NCBI GenBank assembly: GCA_030847615.1
Contig: JAUMIR010000003.1
Location: 26,906,501-26,970,500, forward strand
Origin: Gambelia wislizenii
Lineage: Eukaryota > Chordata > Lepidosauria > Squamata > Crotaphytidae
Length of the DNA: 64,000 bases
Direction: 5' to 3'
Position 1 is the stretch's first letter, and every line of letters begins with the position of its first letter. Shown here piece after piece: positions 1 through 12,369 of the stretch. The notes beneath the pieces were generated by a model. That model searched no databases. It was not told the DNA's origin and saw nothing but the letters and a program-made list of their open reading frames with translations. Position numbers and translations under genes: made by a program.

Positions 1-1382
1 AAAGGTCAAAAAATAGTTTTGGGAAAAAATGTGTTTTCAAAAAAATAATTTTGCATTCCCCCCTCCCAATTTTATTTTGTTTTTCTCCCTAATTCTTGCA
101 ATTACCTCTTGGGTGCATAATTACCACATCTGGAGGCCCCTTGGGTCCTCAAGAGACTAAAAAACTATTTTGTGATTTTTTTTTAAAAAAGTATTTTTTG
201 CCCCAAAATGCTCTCCAGGTGGCATGGGGGGCATTTTGGACACATTTTGGGTAGGGGGATGGACCATTTTAGACCTCGGAGAAGCCTCTTATTAAAACAA
301 AATATGAACAGCAGAAATGGCTTCTGCTCATTTCCTGTTGTTAAAAAAAGGCCTCTCTTGGGCTTAACATGGCCCAGGAAGGCCGCAAAACATGGTGCAA
401 ATGTTGTACACCCTCTAGAGGATGATTAGGGGCATTAGAGAACATTTTTTAATTTTATTTTTTTGCAGAGGGAGGGTCATACGGAAACACACCATGCCAT
501 GACTGAAAGACATCCCTAAGGACCTCCAAAAATTGTTATCACTGTGCATCATCTAGAAAAGCTTACAAAACAATTTCAAAGCATTTGGAGGTTCCATCTA
601 TCCCCTGTCTAATGGAACTCACAACTCAACAATTGGGGCAGGGGGAGAATGGTATTCATAGGAAGACAGACAAGAGGAAACTGTTGGTCTGCAAAAAGAA
701 CATTGCTGCTTATCTGAATTTTACTGGATATCACATAGATGATTCCTAACACTTCTGGAATGACGTTATCTTGACAGATCTTCTAGGACATGTGAAATGA
801 TATGTAGGAATGGATTGAAAATGAGGTGAAGTCTGGAGGGGATGAAACAAAGGACTTAGTGGGGGGAAGATATCTTTTTAAAAAGCAGTTTAGGGGGATT
901 GCTGTTCGCTGTGGATAGGACTGCAGAACCTCAAGGCCTGGCCCTTAGTCTCCAGTTTTTATGGACCATCTCCAAGCTGGACATAAGTGAGCAAATTCTT
1001 CAGTTTTGATGGGCTCAGCTCTGGGCAAGAAGAACAGACTGTATGCAAAACTCCAGCTCAGATCACAGAGCAGAAGTTTGCTATTTTTTCCAAGGCTTAA
1101 TTGATTGGTCACTGTAACTTCCAAAGACTCTCTAGGGAATCTATGTATTGATTTCATTAGCTTTCTCTTTCCCTCCCAGTCCTTGTAATGTTAGGGCTCA
1201 TCTTCTCTTCCACTCTGCATCTCCCTTCTGGCTAGAAACAAGTTGGAAAGATTAAATATTCCTTATCTCCTTTGGAAGCAGTCCCTTTAGCTAAGATTCC
1301 TCTGCTGATTTCTAAACAGGAAAATATCTTCTCTCTGTGTGCATGTGTTTGAATGACAAGCTGTGAGCAATAGTGTTTGGTA
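1..1382. other. Intronic sequence, nothing recognised
   Basis: A/T-rich and low-complexity sequence with short oligo-A and oligo-T runs. No EGF-like exon, RNA gene or classified repeat could be recognised. The short ORF at 208-429 on the plus strand has no familiar motif. Confidence 0.5.
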
Positions 1383-1604
1383 CAGCCGGCACTCCGTATC
1401 CATGTAGCTTGCATTCACGGATTCAACTATCCATGTTTTGAAAACATACAATTCCCCCCCCCCCAAAGCAAACCTTGATTTTGCTATTTTATATAAGGGG
1501 CACCATTTTACTACACCATTGTATATGGGACTTGAGCATCCACAGATTTTGGTATCCACAGAAGGTCCTGGAACCAAACTCCAGTGGATACGATGGGCCC
1601 CCTG
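1383..1604. mobile_element. Tigger/pogo-like MITE with TA duplication
   Basis: The 222-bp element is flanked by TA at both ends (1381-1382 and 1605-1606). Its ends are imperfect inverted repeats: left CAGCCGGCACTCCGTATCCA, right reversed CAGGGGGCCCATCGTATCCA. It has no transposase. The GGATAC...GGGGCC wording is typical of Tigger-type Tc1/mariner relatives. Confidence 0.75.
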
Positions 1605-2495
1605 TACTTAATGCATAATACTTAATGACATCACCAAGGACTGCTCCGAGGTCTCAGATTTTGGCTTTGAAACATTAGGGCCTGGGGTGTTCCTGACCTG
1701 GCACTCTTAAGTTGTGGAATAGTTGTGGGAGGACTTCCCCTGTTTTTTCGTCTGTGTGTGGGTTGGCGGGGGGTTAGAACCTTTTCTCTCTTTTTAAGTT
1801 TTCTTGACTGTCTTCTGAGCCTAGGATTAATCCTGAACAGAAACAGTCCTCTGAGAACAGGATGGCAACTGTGGTGCTCTAGATTTTGTTACAACTCCCA
1901 CATCTAAGGGGCACATGAATTCCACCCCCCCATCATAGAGGGTGAAGAGACACCCAGGTGTAGATATTTCATCTTAGACCAGATATTTTCTTTTCTCTCC
2001 CCCCCCGCCGCATTAGACCAGAACTTTACGTCAGTGACGTAACTGATGTCAAACACAGCAAGCTGACTCCTTACTCTCCTTTTCCCAGCCTAATGGTAGC
2101 AACTCATGAAAAATGCATGATGTGACATCACCGCTGTTTACATTTCCACACCCCTGTGAGCAGCATAGGCTCCAACATTTCACAGATGAAAACAGGGGCA
2201 CATGTGGCCAAGCAACATCGGGGCGTGGTCAAGATGGCAAAAGTTATTGATGAGGAAGAACGCCCAAGCTAGGAGAGGCTGCAGAAGTTTGCTTTTCCCT
2301 AAGTCTACTGGATAGGGCAAGATTCTTCCCCCTCCTGTCCTCTGCCCCCTGCTAAATGAATTGACTGCAACATACTTTGGCACTTTTAATTTCATCTGTA
2401 ACAATTGACATAAGCTGAGAACAAAGGGAGGAAATGGGAGGAGGAGACAGAAACTGGGACATTTTAAAAGAAGTTCAAAATATGGGATGCTGGAA
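1605..2495. other. Intronic sequence, nothing recognised
   Basis: Unique-looking sequence with a C-rich run near 1999-2007 and a duplicated GTCAGTGACGTAACTGATGTC motif near 2031-2050. No exon or classified repeat was seen. Confidence 0.45.
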
Positions 2496-2640
2496 GATTA
2501 TGTGCCTCAGCCTGAAGACAGGGAGAGTCTAGGGGTTCTGTTAGTATACTGTCCATCCCATTGTCTAACAGATTCCCTAACTGAGCTGACACAACGGGTC
2601 TCAGAGTTGTTGTTGGAATTGCCCTGACTGCTAGTTCAGG
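2496..2640 (+). mobile_element. L2-like LINE endonuclease fragment
   Basis: About 145 bp that match 3090-3235 of the larger L2 copy with several differences (for example TCTGTTAGTATACTG against TCTGTTAGTATACCG). It breaks off at nearly the same element position where the degraded copy at 5921 resumes, so the two are read as one older copy split by an insertion. Confidence 0.8.
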
Positions 2641-5600
2641 GGCCAGGAATGATCTGGGAGCGGGAATTGAGGTTGTGTGGGGGAAGGGAAGCTATGGCGG
2701 CAACAGAGTGAAAAATTGTTACAAAAGAAGGCAGGATCGATGTTTAATACTTATCCTGCCTTCAGTTCACTCTGTTTCCCAGAATAAATTGGAGAGCACA
2801 CCAACCATTCCACAGACCCTTACTCTGCTCCTTTGCAATGCCAGGTCGGTTAAAAACAAGACACATATTATCCATGACCTCTTATTGGATGAGGCTGCCG
2901 ACCTGGCATGCTTTACGGAGACCTGGCTGGGAGAGGCCAGTGCTGCGACTTGGCCGCAGGCACTCCCGGCCGGGTACTCAGTTAGTGAGCAGGTAAGGAA
3001 AAGTGGGCGGGGGGGGCGGCGGAGTAGCTCTGGTTCATAAAAACAATCTAACCTTGACCAGGAAGCCTATCCGGAACACAGTCCACATCGAGTGTATGTA
3101 CCTAAGCCTGAGGTCCAGGGATAGCTTAGGGATTCTGTTAGTATACCGGCCACCCTGTTGTCTAACAGACTCCCTAACCGAGCTAACACAGCTGGTCTCA
3201 GAGTTGCTGCTGGAGTCACCCAGACTTTTAGTTCTTGGCGACTTCAACATCCCACTCGAGACCAGCTTGCTAAATCTAACGGGCGCAGCTCGGGAGTTCA
3301 TGGAATCCATGACAAACATGGGCCTATCCCAATTGGTTGTCGGGCCTACTCACTGTGCAGGTCATATCCTCGATGCGGCCTTTAGTACGGAACAGGAATA
3401 TCCGTGGGCAGAGGTGATTGAAACCTCCACATTGTCATGGACGGATCATTTCCTGGTCAAGATGGAGCTAAGAGCCACTGTCTGCCCCACCGGGGGTGGT
3501 GGACCCATTAGAATGGTCCGCCCTCGAAGGCTAATGGAACCAATTGGATTCCAGAAAGCCTTGGAGGGTTTAATGGTTGGTAACGCCGGTGATTCTGTTG
3601 AAGCTTTGGTTAATATTTGGAACACCGACCTCACCAAGGCTATTGACACAATCGCTCCCAAGCGTCCTTTCCAGCCTGCTCCTAACCGTAAGCCCTGGTA
3701 CTCAGAGGAGCTTAGGAAAATGAAGCAGGCTGGACAACGACTAGAGCGCACCTGGCGGAAGACTCGACTCTTAGCCGACAAGACTCGTCATAGGAATTTC
3801 CTTAATTCTTATCGAGAGGCGATACGTGCAGCGCAGAAGTCTTTCTCCGCTGCACGTATTGCATCTGCAGAGTCCCATCCAGCAGAACTGTTTAGGGTGG
3901 TGGGGGAGCTGACGCAGATTCCACCTGCGCAGAACCCCTTACTCAACCCGACAACGGCCTGCTGTGATGCATTTAACATCCACTTTGCAGATAAAATCTC
4001 TCGGATAAGAGCCGACTTAGATGCCAGTGTTATGACAGAATCTATAGACGAGGTGTCCAGCAACTCCGTTGATGAAATTTTATTGGATCAGCTTCAATCT
4101 GTGAGTACCGATGACGTGGACAAGCTCCTTGGTAGAGTGAAGAAAACGACCTGTCCCCTCGATCCCTGTCCATCTTGGCTGGCCACCCAAGGGGGTGACG
4201 CATCGAGAGTACTCCTTAGGGATATTATCAATGCGTCCTTCAGGGAGGGGTCCCTTCCACCTTGTCTGAAGGAAGCGGTGGTTAAGCTGCTCCTGAAAAA
4301 GCCTTTCCTGGACCCCTTGGACAGGGACAACTATAGGCTAGTCTCTTTGCTGCCTTTTCTAAGCAAAGTGATTGAGAGGGCGGTCGCTTCCCAACTCCAA
4401 GCTGTCTTGGATGAAACCGATTATCTAGATCCATTTCAAACTGGCTTTAGGACGGGTTATGGAGTGGAGACTGCCATGGTTGCTCTGGCTGATGACCTCC
4501 GCTTGGGTATCGACAGGGGTAGTGTGACCCTGTTGGTGCTCCTGGACCTCTCAGCGGCCTTTGATACAATAGACCATTCCATCCTCTTGGATCGCCTGAG
4601 GGAGTTAGGAATCGGAGGCACTGCCTTGCAGTGGTTCCGTTCCTTCCTCTTGGGCAGATCCCAGAGGGTGAGGCTTGGGGACAGTTACTCTACTAGAATA
4701 GAGCTTAACTGTGGTGTTCTTCAGGGTGCCATCCTGTCCCCGATGCTATTTAACATCTATATGAAGCCGCTGGGAGAGGTCATTCGGAGGCATGGAATGC
4801 GGTGTCATCAGTATGCGGATGACACCCAGATATACTTCTCCATGTCTCGGTCATCGGCTTCGACTTCAGATGGCGTCTCTCCTCTGAATGATTGTCTTAA
4901 AGCAGTAATGGACTGGATGAGGAAAAACAAATTGAGACTGAATCCAGACAAAACAGAGGTACTAACAGTTACAGGCCCAAAACCAGGTCTGGGAATACGA
5001 ACTCCAATCCTGGATGGAACTACACTCTCCTCCAAGGATTGTGTTCGCAGTCTGGGGGTACTCCTGGACCCGTCGCTCCAGATGACTAATCTGGTAAATG
5101 CAACGGTCAGGAGTGCCTGTTATCAACTTCGGCTGGTACGCCAGCTGCGCCCTTTCCTGGAAACTAGGGACCTCGAAACTGTGGTACATGCACTGGTAAC
5201 CTCCCGTCTGGATTTCTGTAATGCGCTCTACATGGGGCTACCCTTGTGCTTGACTCGGAAACTTCAACTAGTCCAGAACATGGCAGCCAGGTTGATTTCT
5301 GGCGTTCTCAGAAGGGAGCATATAACACTGGTGCTAAAAGCTCTCCACTGGCTGCCTATTAGTTTCCGGGCACAGTACAAGGTGTTGGTTATGACCTTTA
5401 AAGCCCTACATGGCTTGGGTCCAACTTATCTCCGGGACCGCCTCCTCCCATACAACCCTCCCCGCACACTTCGGTCCTCTGGGATGAATCTGTTACAACC
5501 TATGAAAACAAAGCTGTGGGTGACCTCCCAGAGGGCCTTCTCTGCTGCCACTCCCAGCTTATGGAATGGCCTGCCGGACTAGATCTGTCTTATTACCACC

Positions 5601-5878
5601 TTAGACAGCTTCAAAAAAGCTGTCAAGACGGATCTTTTCCGGCAGGCCTTTCCTGAATAATTATCCCGGCCCAAGACTCAGCTGCCCTTTCCAGGCTACG
5701 ATTGTATGTTTTAATTTTTTTTCTTCTAATTTATATATATTTTAATTAATGCATGTTTTTAATCCTTTGTAATTTAATATTATTTTAAGGGGTGGGTGGG
5801 CTAGGGTATTGTGAGTATGGGGTTTTTATATTGTAAGCCGCCCCGATTGCGTTGCAGAGGGGCGGGATATAAATAAAA

Positions 5879-5918
<40 letters not shown>

Positions 5919-5919
5919 T
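2641..5919 (+). mobile_element. Near-complete L2-like non-LTR retrotransposon
   Basis: About 3.3 kb with a short leader, endonuclease-reverse transcriptase coding sequence, a 3' UTR ending GTAAGCCGCCCCGATTG, and a (TTA)n tail at 5879-5918. The APE-type endonuclease begins in one frame (ARSVKNKTHIIHDLL, ETWLGE) at 2675-3040. It continues in another from 3003 (LGDFN near residue 80), so a frameshift lies at the G-run near 3008-3017. Reverse transcriptase motifs follow: SAAFDTIDH and QYADDTQIYF (YADD at 4812-4823). The copy is defective: frameshift plus a stop at 5580-5582. Confidence 0.9.
3003..5582 (+). pseudogene. L2-like endonuclease/reverse transcriptase ORF, 859 codons
   Basis: The long open frame encodes most of the APE endonuclease and all of the reverse transcriptase fingers and palm. 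Seen: LGDFN near residues 78-82, SLLPFLSKVIER, TGFRTGYGVETA, SAAFDTIDHSILLDRL, GAILSPMLFNIYM, YADD at residues 604-607 and the C-terminal HWLPISFRAQYKVLV. The N-terminal endonuclease start is in another frame upstream. The frame stops after NGLPD at 5580, but the same frame continues with TTLDSFKKAVKTDLFRQAF to a second stop at 5657-5659. The 5580 stop is therefore an apparent nonsense change. This is a young, recently active family copy, not a host gene. Confidence 0.9.
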
Positions 5920-7440
5920 CAACATCTCACTTGAGACCAGTTTGTCAAATGTATCCGTTGAAGCTTGGGAGTTCATGGAGTCCATGACAAACATGGGCCT
6001 ATCCCAATTGGTCAATGGGCCCACTCATTGTGCGGGTCATACCCTTGATGCGGTCTTTTGTACGGAACAGGAATATCTGTGGGCAGAGGTAACAAAAACC
6101 ACCACATTGTCATGGATGGATCATTTCCTGATCAAGGTTGAACTCAGAGCCACTGTCCGGGTGGAGGACCTACTAGAATGGTTCGCCCTCGAAGGCTAAT
6201 GGAATCAATTGGATTCCAGAAAGCCTTAGAGGGTTTATTGGATGGTAATGCCAGTGATTCTGTTGAAGCCTTGGTCAATACTTGGAACACCGATCTTACC
6301 AAGGCTATTGACACAATCACTCCCAAGTGTCCTTTCCAACCTGCTTCTAATCACCATCCATGGTATACTGAAGAACTTAGGAAGATGAAGTGGATTGGAC
6401 AATGACTAGAGTGCATCTGGTGAAAAACTCAGTTATTGTCTGACAGGACTCGTCATAGGAAATTTCTTCATTCCTATAGAGAGGCAATACGTGTAGAAAA
6501 AGAGGCAATACATGCAGCAAAGAAATCCTTCTCTTCTGCATGTATTGCGTCTACAGAGTCTCGTCCAGCAGAGCTGTTTAGGGTGGTGAGGGAACTGACA
6601 CAGGTTCCACCTGTGCAGAACTCATTACTAAACCTGACAACGGCCTGCTGTGATGCATTTAACAACTTCTTTGCAGATAAAATCTCTCAGATAAGAGCCG
6701 ATTTGGATGTTAGGGTTGTAGCAGATTCGGTTTGACGAGCAGATTCACCAATAACTCCATTGATGAGGTTATACTGGACCAATTTCAATCTGTAAGTACT
6801 GATGACGTGGACAAGCTCCTTGGTAGAGTGAGGAAGACTTCCTGCCCTCTTGACCCTTGCCCTTCATGGCTGGCCGTCCAGGGGGGTTATGCCTTAAGGA
6901 TGTTCCTTAAGGACATCATCAATGCATCCCTTAGGGAAGGTCATATTTCATCTTGCTTAAAGGAAGTGGCGGTTAGACCACTCCTAAAAAGACCTTCTTT
7001 TGACCCTCTGGATATGAAGAACTATAGGCCAGTCTCCTTATTACCTTTTTTGAGCAAGGTGATTGAGAGGACAGTTGCTCCCCAACGCCAAGCTGTCTTG
7101 GAAGAAACCAATTATCTAGATCCATTTCAAACTGGCTTTAGGACAGGATTCAGAGTTGAGACTGCCATGGTTGCCTTGGCTGATGACCTTCGCCTGAACA
7201 TTGGCGGGGCAGTGTGACCCTGTTGGTGCTACTGGATCTCTCAGCGGCTTTTGACACAATAGATAATGACATCCTCTTGGATCGCCTGAGAAGGCGAGGA
7301 ATTGGATGCACTATGCTGCAGTGGTTCCGTTCCTTCCTCTTGGGCAGATTCCAGAGGGTGATGCTCGGGGACAGTTGCTCTGCAAGGAAAGAGCTTAATT
7401 GTGGCGTCCCACAAGGTGCCATCTTGTCCCCGATGCTATT

Positions 7441-7475
<35 letters not shown>

Positions 7476-8615
7476 GCTGCTGGGAGAGATCATCTGGAGG
7501 CATGGGGCAGGGTGTAACCAGTACACTGATGACACCCAGATATATTTCTCCATGCCCCGGTCTTCATCTCTGACTTCAGGTGGTTTCTCTTCTCTTAATG
7601 ATTGTCTTAAGGCAGTAATGGACTGGATGAGGGAAAACAGATTGAAGCTGAATCCAGATAAAATGGAGGTACTCACAGTAACAGCCCCGAACCCAGGCAT
7701 TGGGATACAATCTCCAGTCCTGGATGGGGTCACATTCTCCTCCAAGGACTATGTTCACAGTCTGGGGGTGCTCCTGGACCTGTGACTCCAGATGACGAAT
7801 CAGGTAAATGCGATGGTCAGGAGTGCCTGTTATCAGCTTCGGCTGATATGCCAGCTGAACACTTTCCTGGAAGTTGGGGATCTTGAGACTGTGGTACATG
7901 CTCTGGTAACCTCCTGTCTTGATTTCTGTATTGCACTCTACATTGGGCTACCCTCGTGCTTGGTCCAGAAACTCCAACTAGTACAGAATATGGCAGCCAT
8001 ACTGGTCTCAGGTACATCTAGAAGAGACCATATAACACCAATCTTAAGATCACTCCACTGGCTGCCCATTAGTTTCTGGGCCCAGTACAAAGTGTTGGTT
8101 ATCACCTTTAAAGCTCTAAATGGCTTGGTTCCAACCTATCTTCGGGACCACCTCCTTCTATATAATCCTCCCCATGCACTCAGGTCCTCTGGGAGGAATT
8201 TATTATAACCTTTAAAAACTAGGCTTTCTTCAACCTCCCAGAGGGCCTTTTTGGCTATCACTCCCAGATTATGGAATGGCCCGCCAGATGAGATCCATCA
8301 TATCACCACCCTAAATAGCTTTTAAAAAGCTCTTAAGACAGATCTCTTCCAGCAGGCCTTTCCTCAATAGATACCTGGCCATCCAAAAAAAAGAAGAAAA
8401 AAAAAGAAAAGTGAAATCTAACTTGTCCCAATTTTGCCACCATCCATTGTTTATTTATATTTATACTTATTTTAATTTTATTTTTGTATTTTTAAGTATG
8501 TTTTAATAAGGAGGGGTGGGATTGAGGGTCTGGATGTATATTTTAATTGTTGTAAGCCGCCCTGATTGTGTTCCATAGAGGAGCGGGATATAAATAAATA
8601 AATAAATAAATAAAT
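5920..8615 (+). mobile_element. Degraded L2-like LINE copy, 5' part displaced
   Basis: The copy is homologous to 3246-5900 of the neighbouring element but broken into at least seven frames by stops and indels. The pieces keep recognisable motifs: FQKALEGL, LLGRVRKTSCPLDPCPSW, SAAFDTIDN and a YTDD variant of YADD near 7522. A (TA)n run at 7443-7472 sits inside the coding sequence. The 3' end is GTAAGCCGCCCTGATTG followed by a (TAAA)n tail. It is older than the copy it adjoins. Confidence 0.88.
7443..7472. repeat. (TA)n microsatellite inside reverse transcriptase sequence
   Basis: Fifteen TA units replace the short ATCTATATGAAG stretch seen in the intact neighbour at about 4757, so the repeat grew from coding sequence within the dead LINE. 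Confidence 0.9.
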
Positions 8616-8695
8616 ATTATCTGGGATTGTTTCTGCCAAATTGGGACAGTGGGGTGGGGTGGGGTATATAGCAGTAGCCAAAGAAGTGTGGTGGG

Positions 8696-8990
8696 GAAAG
8701 GAGCCTGGTGGCACAGTGGTTAAATGCCATTACTGCAGCCACAACGTTGCAAGTTTGATCCCAGAGGGCTCCAAGGTTGACTCAGCCTTTCATCCTTTCA
8801 TAGATTGGTAAAATGAGTACCCAGCTTGTGGGGGCAGTTAGCTAACACACATTGGAAACCGCTTAGTGCCTAGCACACTATAAAGCGATATAGATGTGTA
8901 AAATGCTCTTAACAATTTGTAAGCCGCTCTGAGAGCCTTTGTGGCTGAAGAGCGGAGTATAAATAGCTAAATAAATAAATAAACCTTCAG
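8696..8990 (+). mobile_element. tRNA-derived SINE with L2/CR1-like tail
   Basis: The head GGTGGCACAGTGGTTAAATG resembles a tRNA A box, and GTTGCAAGTTTGATCCC a B box, the Pol III promoter parts. The 3' portion GTAAGCCGCTCTGAGAGCC followed by CGGAGTATAAATAG and a (TAAA)n tail resembles the 3' ends of the L2-like copies at 5833 and 8553. The boundary between SINE and tail near 8910 may instead join two elements. Confidence 0.65.
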
Positions 8991-9101
8991 TACAATCCAG
9001 TCACACCATGTTTTGAATGCTCTTAGCTAAAGAAGAAGAGGGGAAGAAATGTGGGGCTGCTACTTTGAGCAGCAGCTTGCCTTAGATGCAAAAGCATCTT
9101 T

Positions 9102-9314
9102 ATTGTTATGTGCCTTCCAGTCAACTCCAACTTATGCTGACCCTTTCATAGGTATGGGCAAGATTAATTCAGAGGAGATATTCCATCACCTTCCTCTTAG
9201 GCTGACAGTGTGTGACTTGCCCAAGGTCACCCAGTGGTTTTCCATGGCTAATCAGGATCCGAACCCTGATCACCCAGAGTCCTAATCCAGCATTCAAACC
9301 ACTACACCACACTG
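9102..9314 (-). mobile_element. tRNA-derived SINE with Bov-B-like tail
   Basis: Reverse copy of a SINE whose head reads, on the minus strand, CAGTGTGGTGTAGTGGTTTG with a B-box-like region near 9265. The body contains GTGACCTTGGGCAAGTC, and the tail GTTGGAGTTGACTGGAAGGC is related to the Bov-B 3' end. It shares its body with the copies at 21207, 44507 and 49511. It resembles described Sauria-type SINEs. Confidence 0.7.
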
Positions 9315-11202
9315 ATTTCCAATGATTCTGTTACTCCTGAAAGCCAAACCAGCCATTTGTGACTGGCTTTCAGACTCCACAGTACAAGCATGCACATGGC
9401 TAGCAGCAAAGCTCATAAATGCTGAAACCGTTTGCATCAGTGTTTCAAACTCACCCTCCAGGCTGGTGCCCTCACAACGCAGAAGGAACAAAGGGGGCCT
9501 CATTTATTTTATTCCCGCTTGTTGACAAGTTCTCTGCAGATGGGTTGCATCCTTCCTTATCAATAATTTTGAAAAGCTTTTTCATTCACACCAAACGGCT
9601 GCCCTGAAGCCAGCAGCTTTTAATAGCATTAAGTCTTGGAGCAAATCAATTTCTGTCTCAATTATGCACCAGCCTTGTGCTCCCCTCTAAACCTTTTACT
9701 TCTCTCTTAGGAGGAGATCTCTTCATCACTCAGTACCGCCAGGCCTGAATATAAATACTGTGTTGTTGTGTGGACTGCCAGAAGACCTGGAAGCAAGCCA
9801 TCGCCCAACCATTTTAATAGCAACCTTTGGAAGAAACCAGCAGTGTCACCCATGTATTACAAGGCATTACTGGCCGGTCTTAAAAATCAAAGCAATGATT
9901 CATTGTTTAGCTAAGAGGGGAAAAGGAGCTCCATTTCTGCATTGTTGTTTGACCTTATCCCTTTCCCTTGGAGGCAAACGAAGTTGTGAAGGCTGTTGCA
10001 CCTTAACTGGTGCAAGAAATAAATCAAATGTGGTAGAGAAAGCTTTAACAGTCCCATTGCACAAGGACAAATAGTGGCTTTCAGGTAGAAATACAGTCTG
10101 CTTTGGGCAGGAGGAGATGAAGGAGACAGGCATGACTTAAGATGAAGGGCTTTGTTTCTTAATTAAACTTAATAAGTAGAAACAAAGTGTCCAGTGTTGG
10201 TGGTTGTTGCTTTTTTAAAGAAATAATTGGCAAAGATCAGTCAAGGCTAAGCTGATTGATTGATAACTTTATAGGTGTTTGGAATGTCAGAACAAATGGA
10301 CTGTGAGCAAAGAAAAGCTATCACCCCAGCCAGTGACCCCCTGGGCTCTTCAGCAATCATGAGGGAATACAAATATGGCCATATTTCACCACACTCAGAG
10401 GGCAGTTGTGGGGATGCAGAATCTGCCTTCCCTATCAACAAATAGATAGATCAGATTTCCATTGCACAACCACAGGATATATCTATGATGCAAGTTGGTA
10501 CTTTGACAAACTTGGTCTTCCATTTTAATATGTTTGTTTTAAGCAAGGTTCTTGCCCTCGTTGCTGCAAAGAAAATGAATGGAAACAAAATGGAACCACC
10601 TTCAGGCTGTATACAGAGTTGGGGGGCATGTAGGAGCCACTCTATTCCTTGCAATTTACAAAACTAACTTCACTGTTCTGGAAGATCTGGGAGGCAATAG
10701 GCTTGTCTTTGATGGCATTCTTATATTCCATGAGTCTTATGCCTGCCACTGGCTGCAGATGTCCGAAGAAACAGTTACAGTATGTCTCCCATCTAGGCCA
10801 AACCTTCCTAGAACCCATACTTTGGCTAGGTCAAACTCAATACTCTCTGGTGTTGACTAAGCTAATCCTTGTACCAGAGTGAGCACTAAAATGGCAGCAT
10901 TGATTCCTAATATATGGCCACTAGCTATTGACTAGTTCTGGCAACTTCATATGCCAAAAGCCATGTCTACACTGCTCTTCATAGACTGTTATTGTCATAT
11001 TACTCTTCTCCATAGTCTCTTGCATGGGGCAAACTACCACCACTACCACCACAAAAATACTGTCACTGCCTATTCTAACTGGTAGCCTCTCCCCAGGGTC
11101 GTCTGTCACCCACTACCTGATCCTTTGAACTGGAAACAGCAGGACACAAACTGAGATCTTCTGTGTTCAAAATTCAGTACTATGGTCCCACTCCTTGTAT
11201 CT
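9315..11202. other. Intronic sequence, nothing recognised
   Basis: Roughly 1.9 kb without a recognisable exon, RNA gene or classified repeat. Several short ORFs overlap on both strands, but none carries a familiar motif or splice context. Confidence 0.45.
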
Positions 11203-11428
11203 GTGTGTATGTGCCTTCAAGTCACCTGCCAACTTATGATGACTCCATGAATTTCCTGGGGTTTTCTTAGGCAAGGAATCTCAAGAGGTAGTTTTATCAG
11301 TTCCTTCCTCTGAAATATAGGCTACAGTACCTGGTATTTGTTAGCAGTCTTCCATCCAATCACTAACCAGGTCTTGCCCTGCTTAGCTTCCAAGATCAGA
11401 TGGGATCTGGTACCTTTAGGGCATTTAG
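11203..11428 (-). mobile_element. 5S-rRNA-derived SINE
   Basis: On the minus strand the head reads GATCTTGGAAGCTAAGCAGG, then CTGGTTAGTGATTGGATGG and GTACTGTAG. This preserves the box A, intermediate element and box C of 5S rRNA. The tail reads TCATCATAAGTTGGCAGG-TGACTTGAAGGCACAT, related to Bov-B 3' ends. A second copy in the opposite orientation lies at 16815. Confidence 0.82.
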
Positions 11429-11844
11429 GCCTCCTCTATGGTGCCTGGTCCCAGAGATATTTTAAATACACACTGACACAGAATGAATTCTATTCTCTCA
11501 AATTTCTTGGTGCAAACTCATTTTTCATTAATGGAAGACACTGAAACTGTTAGAATTCCATCTACCATGGTGATGCACAGAGGCCGTGCCAACACAGTGC
11601 AGAGTTTATGGCTTTTAGCAGGGACACCCATTATACAATACAATGTATCAAGTGCATGGGGTATGTGTCAACATAACTCATTCTATGATCATTGAATGAC
11701 AAGATGGGCAATAAATAATTTGTCTTCAATAGATGTCTTTCTCTGCTGTTTGCTGGATATCCTGTACGTAGGGAAGTTAGCAGCTGCTGTCATAGTTTTT
11801 TTTTTTTAATTTAACATTTCAAAGGGGGTCATAGAGCTTAACAA

Positions 11845-12140
11845 TTACCCCTTCCGAAGGAGACTAGAGGCGAATGCCTTAATTTGATACCATGAGACTG
11901 ACCCTGGATCTAGGCTCAGTATCAGGTCCTCAGTGGATCTGGGTTTGCTGTTGGTAAAAAGATCTCTAATCAGATAAATCCCTCCCTCTTTCCAACCCTT
12001 ATACTTCTGAATTTTATCCGGGTGGAAAAAATTGAGATGGTACAGAAACGGACATATAGGTGACAAGTCTGGAGAAACAATGCATTTCCATTTCTTCCAG
12101 CTCTCAATGGTGGTTTTAAACCATGGGTTCTTTAAGTCCT
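11845..12140 (-). mobile_element. L1 ORF2 fragment
   Basis: The minus-strand frame encodes NPWFKTTIESWKKW, a middle rich in aromatic residues, then WKEGGIYLIRDLFTN and WYQIKAFASSL. This is the region downstream of the L1 reverse transcriptase palm. It is a short relic without the catalytic part. Confidence 0.75.
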
Positions 12141-12183
12141 TAATCTCCTTTCCTGAAAGTTTTTTTTTGAAAACAAGTCCTGG

Positions 12184-12306
12184 TCTCTCAGCCTCAGAGG
12201 AAGGCAAAGACAAACCACTTCTGAACCAATCATTCCAAGAAAATCCTGTGATAGGTTTGTCTTGGGGTTACCATCAGTTGGAAGCAACCTGAAGACACAC
12301 AGCAAA
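12184..12306 (+). mobile_element. SINE 3' half with Bov-B-like tail
   Basis: CTCTCAGCCTCAGAGGAAGG, then a stretch ending in CATCAGTTGGAAGCAACCTG and GAAGACACACAGC, match the 3' half of the SINE at 21207. The tRNA head is missing. Confidence 0.65.
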
Positions 12307-12369
12307 ATCAACTGAACAGTGAAAGCCCAACAATTCACCAGAAGAAAAATATCACACTTTACAACTGAA

